Below the pieces are notes generated by a model. The model had not been told where the DNA came from. It ran no database searches and worked only from the letters and a program-made list of their open reading frames with translations. A stretch of DNA of 64,000 nt from Bromus sterilis (taxonomy: Eukaryota; Streptophyta; Magnoliopsida; Poales; Poaceae), in NCBI GenBank assembly GCA_950022295.1, contig OX465595.1, forward strand, positions 218,887,770-218,951,769, given 5' to 3'. The translations under genes and the position numbers were made by a program. This document shows, piece after piece, positions 56,254 to 64,000 of this stretch; position 1 is the first letter of the stretch, and every line of letters starts with the position of its first letter.

Positions 56254-58508
56254 TGTCGGGACCAAGGGTTAGCGTATGCAAGCCTCGCTACGACACAATC
56301 ATATGGAGACCGAGAATCATACCCACTTGTCTAAGCAGACAAGGCCAAGCACATAACGTTCTCGGAAAGCATCGAACGCCAGGGCATCCCATCCAGGCCG
56401 GATGATCAACTGAAATGGGTCCTCAACGTCCGCACACAAGTCTAAATGATATGGGTGGTGAACTCCCATACTCATAGACAAGTCGCCTCAACCAAACTAT
56501 CGATTGTATTATAACCCTTACATAGACTTACTCCAGCACGATCAATTAGTCAGGGTCTAGGGCGGGCTCGATCATACATCAAAGTGTGCACGTGACGGAA
56601 TCACGAACAATCGCATCGCGATGCCCCAAGCTGCGCACATCTAAGGGCCACTTGGTGTATAAAAGACCGCCAGCCAGATCACAACTAAGGTCTCGAAAAC
56701 CCATACTAAGACATGCATGTTATAATCATACACGCAGCACACATGTCTAGTATGAACAGCAGGTATCATTGCAATTCTCTACAAAGTATACAACTTTATT
56801 GATAACTCTTACAGAGTGCACACAGAGATCACAAGTCTGTGATCCAACATTACATCAAACATGCGGAAGCAAAGTAGGTCTAAGTACAGACAAGTTTAAC
56901 AAATGGCTTAGAGAAGCCTTATCTATAAACAAGCCCTTCCACGAGGGACCACTCGTCTGACTGGGACTACACTAGCTTGATCAGTCGTCGAGCTCCAGGA
57001 AGAATCCACCTTCGGGGTCAGGGGGGTTCATCTAAAACATAGAATAAGAAAACGTGAGTACAAAGTCGTACTCACGAAGACTTACGTAGGAGCTATACTA
57101 CTCATGCACATGTATCAAGGAAAAGGGAGGTGGGGTTCAATTGCAGAAGTGCCATCTTTGACTTGGCTAGTCCTGAACTACGAGTACCAGACTTGAGGTA
57201 AGAAGCGTACACGAGTCCACTACATGTCTCCAATCAATTACACCACTATGGTGCCTTCCTCGACTTCCCCACGAGAAAGCACGCCATAGAACTCACGCTT
57301 ATCTTGGCACGTTTTATAAGTATCCAGTTCAAGTTGTCTAATAATCAAGCTAAGCTTTCCAAGCAGTCCTTAACCACGGACGCGGCTATTCGAATAGTTT
57401 TGTTAACCCTGCAGGGGTGTACTACTACACACACGTGTCATCACTTACCGCCATTTGCGTGTCACCGTTCAAGAGGTGACAGCGAGGATGCCACCACAAC
57501 ACTTCACCCACAGCTCCGTTCTAGTCCAGAGAGTCGCCTATCTGAGGGGGTTCCGTATGGAAGTCCGGCCGAGGTTCCAGTACAGCCTCAAACGATGTGT
57601 GCAGGGTCCCAAGCCGGTCTTGAAAAGCCGTTCATCCACTTCGCAGACCGTGCCACAGCCCTACCAGAACTCCGAACTACTGCGACTTCTAGGGTTCGAA
57701 CGGGGTGAGGTACTAGGATGAGAGGGGTCACTGATCCCAATGTGTGGTTGCACTCTTCTTCTTGGATCACCACACAAGAAATCATACTTAAGGCGGTGTT
57801 CAACAAGACAACCCACTGTGTACTCCTACACAGCCTCTCATTGTTCACCTTGTATTAGGGTGGATTCACCAACACATTTCCACCATCATCAACATGATCA
57901 CTACCATCCCGACTCACAAAAGAGTAACCTCATTGTAACTCTAAGCATGCAATAAGCAGTAACAGTTGCAGGGGTCACATGATATCAACCAACTCCTACA
58001 TTTTCTAGGATTGTGGTTTGCTTACTACTGTGACAAATGATAGGTCATGCAAAGGAATGGGTTCATCTATGCGGTAGAAACGTAGCATGGTAATCATCCT
58101 AAACAATGCATAAGAGAAACATGAGAGGGAAGTGGGATTTTATCGACATGATCAATAGGGGTTTGCTTGCCTTGCTGACGAGGTTCGGTCTCGGGGTCTT
58201 CAACGAAGGGGGCAGCCTCCTGTTCCGGTTCAACTTCTACTCGACAAACAACAAACAATGTAGCAAAGTAAATACAATGCACAAGAACATGGTTGAAGTT
58301 TGAAACTTGGTTTCCATGCTTCTGATGTGTGAGGCAATTCCATTTAAATGCAGTATATTGCAAATGAATTGCAAATTCAAACTCCAATTTTAATTCAATT
58401 TAGCCAAGTTGCAAATGCTATTGTTTGATCAAAGTAACTCATCTTGATATGTGTATGATATGCCTCTGATGTTCAAGTGAAATGTGGCATGTTGCTAAGG
58501 TTCAAATT
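56254..58508 (-). repeat. chromovirus LTR, copy C, partial
   Basis: Starts TGTCGGGACCAAGGGTTAGC and follows copies A and B with more divergence to TTCAAATT at 58,508, where a gypsy LTR is inserted. In copy A the sequence continues TTGAATTTGAAAAGG. The rest of this element is outside the window or lost. Possible left target bases are ATTAC. Confidence 0.9.
56981..58236 (-). other. LTR-embedded mini-frame, copy C
   Basis: Internal exon 58,171-58,236 (66 nt) with acceptor TAG and donor GCAAGC; it reads APFVEDPETEPRQQ, with several changes from copy A but an open frame and the same length. The last exon at 56,981-57,031 has one extra C in a run of six, which shifts the frame. Apart from that it matches the last exon of copy A in plan (PEGG... 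then acidic residues and TGA). Confidence 0.45.
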
Positions 58509-61500
58509 TGTAACACTCTCACTATCAGTGTATAGTAATCATAATTACTATTGATCCTTAGTGTTCCAAATTTTGCTTTGATCCACCTGGATCAGATAAA
58601 ATTTCAAATTCCCCCTTGTGATGTTGTTAAAGCAATGTGATCATGGATCTGGATCATCCCGAATCAAAACAAGTCCAAGCCATTTGAATTGAAATTCAAA
58701 CAAACCCTAAATGCCTATTGATGAATATTAAATATATTGTGACAATAAAATCTTTTCCAAAAATCTTGGAACCACTTTTATAAAATCCCAAATAATCATT
58801 GGACCATGGCAATGTGGTCATGGGTATTTATTGTGCCATGGAAAATTTCAAACAAATAATAACAGTGCTAAAACAGCACTATTTGCCAATTGCTTAATGA
58901 AAATAAATATCTAAAGAGTTTAGAAAAACCCTAAACTTTTTGTGGCACTCTAGGTATATACCCTACTAATTATGGAACAATAATTGTATTATACAAAAAT
59001 GCCTAAGCCATTTAAATAAATGCTAACAGAATTTTACAGAAAAATAAAATAAAAGAAAAGGCATGCTGGCCCAATGCACTAAGTGTACAGTGCACTGGCC
59101 CAACCACCCGCGCGACCCACCTGGCCCATCCCGGTGTCGTCCCCTTCCCCTGTTCACAGGGAGGCCGTGGCGCCCATCCCGCCATGCCACGGCACGCCGG
59201 CCGTGCGTGGCGCCCATCGGCGGTGTGTCGGCGGGGATAAGACCCCCCCGCAGCCCTAACCCTAGCCCACCCCGTCCAAGTTCCCCTTGCGCCCCCGTCT
59301 CCCTCTCCTGTGCTTCTCCTTGAGCTCGGCCGGGCTCCGCCGTGGACGTGCCAGCGTGCACCCACGCGGCCAACGGCCACCTCCGGCCGTGCGACCACGT
59401 CCAGAAGGACCGCAGTGCTCGGCTACGTCTTCCCCGCCGCTGAACACGTGCTCGCGGTCACTACATCGTGCTAATGGAGTGGATCATTCCATCACGGCCG
59501 CCGCGTCCTCGTCGTCGATTGCCTCCTCCCCACGCCCTCCCCGGCCTCACCGACCCCTCCCCTACAACCGCGGTGAGCCCTGCTCGGTTTCCCCCCCGGT
59601 TGTCGCTCATTTCCTTGCGCTAGAACGTCGTGTCGTCGTGGTCGTGCTCCGGCCGCCGCCATGGCTGCGAGCTTCGAGCTCCTCGTGCCTCTCAGCTCAT
59701 ATTTTTGGCACCAACGTGCTCCCCATGCCCATTCTACTCGAACCAAACCCCCCAACTAGTCGTTTTCATTGCGCATCGCCATGGGCCATTGGAGCCGCAC
59801 ACCGGCAGCCGCCATTGCCATCTGTGCGCTCACCTCAGGCCGCCTCGGCTCCTGCAAATGGCACAGCACGACGCGGGTCGGCGGCATCTCTCCAACGAAC
59901 CAATCCGCGTCTTAAACGGCCGCCGGAGACGATGGCCTGAGAGGCTGTCCGGTGGGTCCAGCGTGTCAGCTGGACTAATTGGGATTAATCAAACCCCCAA
60001 GGGCCACTTACAGGTGGGCCACCCCGGCTAATCCCTCTGCTAAAAAAAACCAGTGAAATAACCCCCCCCCCCCCTGTGTATGACAAGTGGGCCCATGCCT
60101 TTAATTTAATTAAAAATGATTAATTAACCACTGTGTCAATGACACATGGGTCCCACTTGTAAGTTAATTAATTAACTGATTTAATTTATTTCTGTTAGTA
60201 TGACATGTGGGAACCCACTATTAATTAGATTTAATTAAAAAAATTTATTAGCATGTGAGGCTGACCAGTGGGACCCACTGGTCAGGTTTGACCAGTCAAC
60301 CCTTGTGGATAATGTTTATTTATTTAAGAAAATAAAATCCAGAAATTGATTTAAAATGATTTAAACTTTCAATTTGAATATCTTTTAAACCGAAAGTCAG
60401 ATTCAAAAACTTTATACATGAAAATTGATCAGAAAAATATATAGAATACAGATACGCTATCCGTATGTCTACCCCACCACCATAACACACCGATCATCGA
60501 CAATCCCCCCCTCCGGGCTGTTTGTCGATAATTCCCGATGCCGGTAAAAACCTGCCGGATGAATTTATTCTGAACACGAATGTTGTTCAGAATGGTTCAA
60601 CTAACACGGATACACCCCCCTTAGGTTTGTCGGGTGTCCACGACACCTCTGGCATGATTCCTCCCCCCTCTGGACACCCTGTCCGGTAATTACCCGGAGC
60701 TGGCATATCATCCCCGGATGAATTCCCGCTCCGAGCCTGATACATCGTACTGCGTTAGAACACCGACATCGATACATTTGCCATGTCATTCATATGTTTG
60801 CATGATTTCTTTGTATTTACTGTGTTTATCCCCTCTTTTAATTCTCCGGTAGACCCCGCTGCTACCGGCGACTACACTGCTGCCGGGTACGACTACTTCG
60901 TCGACGACCCTACCCCTACCGTCGAGCTTGTAGGCAAGCAGAGCCATTCTCTTCCCCAGATATCGCCTACCTTTTCCGTAATTTCTTGCACTAGGAATTG
61001 TTACTGCTGCTGCTACGTTATAATCCTATTCAATTGCATAGCCTGCTTTTGTCGCCCCTTGATGTACCTTCCGTTGTCCTATGCTGCCTGTTATAATTAT
61101 GCATATTTTCAGCAGTGAGCCCTGCGCATTGTTAGCTAGGACTAGATGGCGGGCCGTGATCACTCGGGGGAGTGAACACGGATACAATATATTACAACTG
61201 CACAGGTACGGTACAATGCAGACACCGCCTAAGGCCCCCTAGCTCGGCTCTGCCGAGCCACCATTGAGTGTGAGCTATCAAGGATTAATCCTTGTACTCC
61301 ACTAGTTGATGACTCTATATAGCCGCTCTAGGTACCTGAGCAACGGTTGTCCTTAAAGGTAAGCAGTCGGGCAACCCAACGGTGCCCGCGAGCGGTATTG
61401 CGCCGGGAACGACAGGGAGGGTACGACCGACGTTACTAGCGTGCTTGGCCCCTGCTCGTATCTCGCGAGAGTTACCAAACCACGAAAAGGTCGAGCTCTA

Positions 61501-62920
61501 CCAAGAGTACACGCGAGACAAGGTAAGGAGACGGTTCACCTTGTCGGTAACCGCGCGCTTTGACGGGACGACAGGACAGGCCCCGACGTTACCGGTGGGC
61601 CTTGTTGCTGTTCGTTGTCCGTTGTGCTGTTAGTCAAACAGCGATAACGGTTGTCTGCGAGATAATATTAAAATGCTAAATGGTTCGGCGGATGACTTGA
61701 GAGACCCGTTGGTCTGTACGCACTACCTTCACGTGGGATAAGGAGTTATGGGCTCCCCTGCGTCGTAGTTTGTCCGAAAGCTCTTCAGACGTCAGCAGTA
61801 CCACGGGCTGATAGCCGGGAAACGGTCTTGTCTTCTGTGCTGCAGCAGGTGTGTTTGGATTTGCTTTTGCTTTAGCGGCCAGTCTCGTACCATGCAGGAG
61901 CGTGCAAGGGTGAGGAACCTAGACCCCTTGGCGCATAGGATATAGTCCGGCGGATGGCCTCTCTATTGAGCCTAGGATGAACTGCGATGTGTCGGATAGC
62001 CTCGGTGGGGCGTTCCCTAACAAGGTTCACGCCAGCCTGGAGATCCGAGCGTGTAGGCTGAACAGTAGTGCACCCCTGCAGGGAGTTTAATCTATTTGAA
62101 TAGCCGTGACCACGGTAACAGGACGCTTTATGCTGAAGCTGGATCTTCCCACTACAAACTACTACTATTAATCTGTATGGTTCCCGGTTTTCTTCCTCGC
62201 AGGGAAGTCGAGGAGGGGACCTCGGAGGCATTATTATTATTAATCATTACAACTTATATTATACAATGTTGCAGCAACTTCTGCTTCATTGTTACTTTAT
62301 TGCTTTATATGAACTGTTGGCTGTTTCTCTTCTCATGCTGCAAGACATGTCAGAAGATGCTAGTCTTCGATAGGCCTAGCTTCTTATCCTTATTCTGATT
62401 TCAATCTTGCAGTCCACTATATATACAACCTCCCCTTTCCGTTGATACAAATTCATAATGCTTAGTAGCGGACGGAAGACTCCCAGGTATGCTAGATACT
62501 CACCTTTGCTTTATTTCCCCCTTTATGTTTTGCCTGATCAGCCGCTGCAGTCGACGTTGGAGCCCAGGAGCAGGAGTACCCCGGAGGCGGATACTACTAC
62601 GTCGAGACCCCCGCTGACCAGGACCAGGAGTAGTTTCGGAGGCTCCCAGGCAGGAGGCCTTGCCTTTTCGATATGTATCTCTGATGTTATTTGTGCTAGC
62701 CTTCTTAAGGCAAAACTTGACTAACTATGTCTGTACTCAGATATTATGGCTTGTATAACTTATGTATTCGGGTCCGCGTGACCCCCCTTTATTGTAACAT
62801 ATTGGTTTATCCTTTTGTGTTTAGTGTTGTGCTGTGATATTCTCACCGTGGCACCCTAGTCTCAGCCGTGTACCCTGCGTGTATGATTACTGTACATGGA
62901 TTGATTTTGGGGGCGTCACA
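58509..62920 (+). repeat. gypsy 5' LTR (about 4,412 bp)
   Basis: The left end TGTAACACTCTC is defined by the break in LTR copy C. The right end GGGGGCGTCACA is fixed by the primer-binding site. The ends are imperfect inverted repeats (TGTAACAC against TGTGACGC). From left to right: A/T-rich U3, GC-rich block with chance frames (59,060-59,990), a run of 13 C (60,062-60,074), A/T-rich DNA, a coding-like exon pair (60,853-62,633), and the U5 end. Confidence 0.85.
60853..62633 (+). other. LTR-embedded spliced mini-frame, gypsy version
   Basis: Internal exon 60,853-60,933 (81 nt) between acceptor GGTAG and GC-type donor GCAAGC; it reads DYTAAGYDYFVDDPTPTVEL. The last exon 62,551-62,633 follows acceptor GCTGCAG (or one 9 nt upstream, same frame) and reads QEQEYPGGGYYYVETPADQ, ending in TAG. 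Both junctions are phase 1, as in the chromovirus LTR copies, and the joined frame is open. Composition is alike (acidic, Pro, Gly-Gly-aromatic before the stop) although the DNA is hardly alignable. The start exon is unknown. Confidence 0.5.
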
Positions 62921-62923
62921 AGT

Positions 62924-62936
62924 TGGTATCAGAGCC
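62924..62936 (+). other. primer-binding site (initiator tRNA-Met)
   Basis: TGGTATCAGAGCC three bases after the LTR end. It sets the plus orientation of the element. Confidence 0.9.
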
Positions 62937-63570
62937 GACTGCCTGTAGGAAGCCACCCACCACTACCTGGTCGAACTTGAGTCTAGACTTTGAAAAACTA
63001 TTTTTCTAACTTAATGTTTGGCTTACGGTCCCACATCGATGTCACTACGTGTGATATCTATGGTATTAGGATCCTTTTCTCCTTACCTATGCTCTGGGAA
63101 TCTGCTCTCTTATCCTTGCTGGTATGTTTTACAAACGCTGACATTAGGATCACGTTCTCTTGATTCCACCCGGCGTTTTGGTGCTTCCCCATTGATTGAG
63201 TCGTGTTGCAGGAGTTCTACCCCAGGTCCCGGACCGCGGATCCCATTCTCATTCTGGGCAGGCCGCGCGTCCTCTGGCATTAACTCCTGTGGCCAACAGT
63301 TTTCTTGCGGCGTGATTGACATAGTGGAATCTATGTCGCGTCGCGTAATCCTTACCGCGGTCTGCGCGCCGCCTAGTGTGTCCTTTTTCCTTAATTTCTA
63401 CGACGTTACGCTGCCCTATTTTCGATTGATTCTATGTGTGGATGTGTATGTCTTATATGACTACTCCTATATATCCGCGCCTCCTCTTTGTTGTCTCTTT
63501 ACCTGTTACTCGTTTCCGGAATCTCGTTAAAATTCTCATCGCTGAAATACCCATGTTAAATTCTAGCAGG
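62937..63570 (+). other. gypsy leader before gag
   Basis: About 630 bp with no recognisable domain. The frame 63,018-63,530 has no family signature and is probably accidental. It is likely the 5' untranslated leader containing packaging signals. Confidence 0.5.
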
Positions 63571-64000
63571 ATGGCTGGTCGTGGTGGTCGTGGTCGTGGT
63601 CGTGGTGCCAACGATCCACCTCCGCCGCCGGACTACATGGCCGCGATGATGCAGCAGTTTCAGATGAACCAGGTGTTTATGCAAGGAGTCATAGATCAGC
63701 TCCAGAACCAGAATCAGAACTAGAACCAGTACCAGAACCAACTGCTTGTGGTTACTCTGCGGGATTTCATGCGTCTCAATCCCCGTCTCTTCCACCAACC
63801 TGAATAGCCGCTGGATGCCGATGATTGGCTTCGTGACATCACTCGACAGCTCGAGTTCGCTAATGTGAGTGTTGCTGATTACGTCAACTTCGCTTCCTAT
63901 TTCTTGCGTGGCCCCGCTGCTCAGTGGTGGGACACTTACAAGGGCTCGCTAGCTGAAGGGACTATCGTCACCTGGAATGACTTCAAGACTACCTTCCGTG
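63571..64000 (+). pseudogene. gypsy gag, 5' part
   Basis: ATG 63,571 opens an Arg-Gly-rich start (MAGRGGRGRGRGANDPPPPP), then a Met/Gln-rich stretch (MMQQFQMNQVFMQGVIDQLQ) and an Asn-Gln repeat. The Retrotrans_gag domain follows: PLDADDWLRDITRQLEFANV, FASYFLRGPAAQWWDTYKG and TIVTWNDFKTTFR, cut by the window end. Two in-frame TAG codons, at 63,721-63,723 within the Asn-Gln run and at 63,805-63,807 before PLDADDW, make it a pseudogene. Both sit where a Gln codon would be expected. Gag would form the particle that carries element RNA. Confidence 0.9.

Larger units (their letters stand above)
58509..64000 (+). mobile_element. gypsy LTR retrotransposon, 5' part
   Basis: 5' LTR 58,509-62,920, primer-binding site at 62,924, leader, then gag from 63,571 to the window end. 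It is inserted in chromovirus LTR copy C. The rest of the element, including pol and the second LTR, lies beyond the window. The gag and leader organisation is that of a chromovirus-like gypsy, but no pol is available to confirm it. Confidence 0.88.

Noticed and set aside
59012..60031. 217-codon and other frames
   Set aside because: GC-rich block of the gypsy LTR; Pro/Arg/Ser-rich translation without homology.
63018..63530. 170-codon frame before gypsy gag
   Set aside because: In the untranslated leader, with no gag or other family signature.

Overview
This window looks like intergenic DNA of a large-genome grass, most likely a Triticeae species (wheat, barley, rye or Aegilops). No cellular gene, tRNA or rRNA is visible. 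Almost all of it is transposable elements inserted into one another: an En/Spm-type CACTA transposon with CACTACTAGA ends, a SIRE/Maximus-like copia element, a chromodomain gypsy element with 3.9-kb LTRs, Athila-type gypsy LTRs beginning TGATAC, a Stowaway MITE and a PIF/Harbinger transposase relic. The assignment to Triticeae rests on family recognition from memory, not on a search.

Layout. 1-3,794: degenerate retroelement DNA, an Athila-type LTR fragment, a broken PIF/Harbinger transposase and a second Athila-type LTR fragment. 3,795-24,214: one CACTA element (CTA target duplication) with two plus-strand genes, a TNPD-like transposase (4,820-6,670 plus 18,012-19,492) and a Ptta/En/Spm-type second protein (21,511-23,867). 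Its transposase gene is split by a complete minus-strand chromovirus (6,671-18,006) that has two 3.9-kb LTRs and a broken pol but no recognisable gag. 24,219-35,622: minus-strand Athila-type LTR and internal DNA, itself split by a gag-only copia element (28,217-34,501, GATTA target duplication). 35,623-55,643: a minus-strand gypsy derivative with 4.3-kb LTRs around only 595 bp of internal DNA. Its second LTR is split by a 13.5-kb SIRE/Maximus-like copia element (41,381-54,840, GCTAC duplication) carrying gag, pol and a large third reading frame behind its own TATA-like site. 55,644-64,000: an inverted fragment of a related gypsy LTR, a third copy of the chromovirus LTR (from 56,254), and inside it a plus-strand gypsy element (LTR 58,509-62,920, tRNA-Met primer site, gag) that runs off the window.

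All the coding regions are damaged to some degree by stop codons and small frameshifts, so these elements are probably not autonomous. Several nonsense codons fall where the protein family has Trp or Gln, which fits decay by cytosine deamination.

The most unusual signal is a small spliced reading frame inside the LTRs of the gypsy elements. An internal exon of 66 or 81 nt has phase 1 at both ends and is followed by a GC-type donor (GCAAG). A short last exon ends in a stop codon. The frame is kept across LTRs that have otherwise diverged strongly. Also notable are a 34-bp near-perfect hairpin in the leader of the second CACTA gene, the repeat of the CACTA 5' architecture in front of that gene, and the TATA-like site ahead of the copia element's third reading frame.
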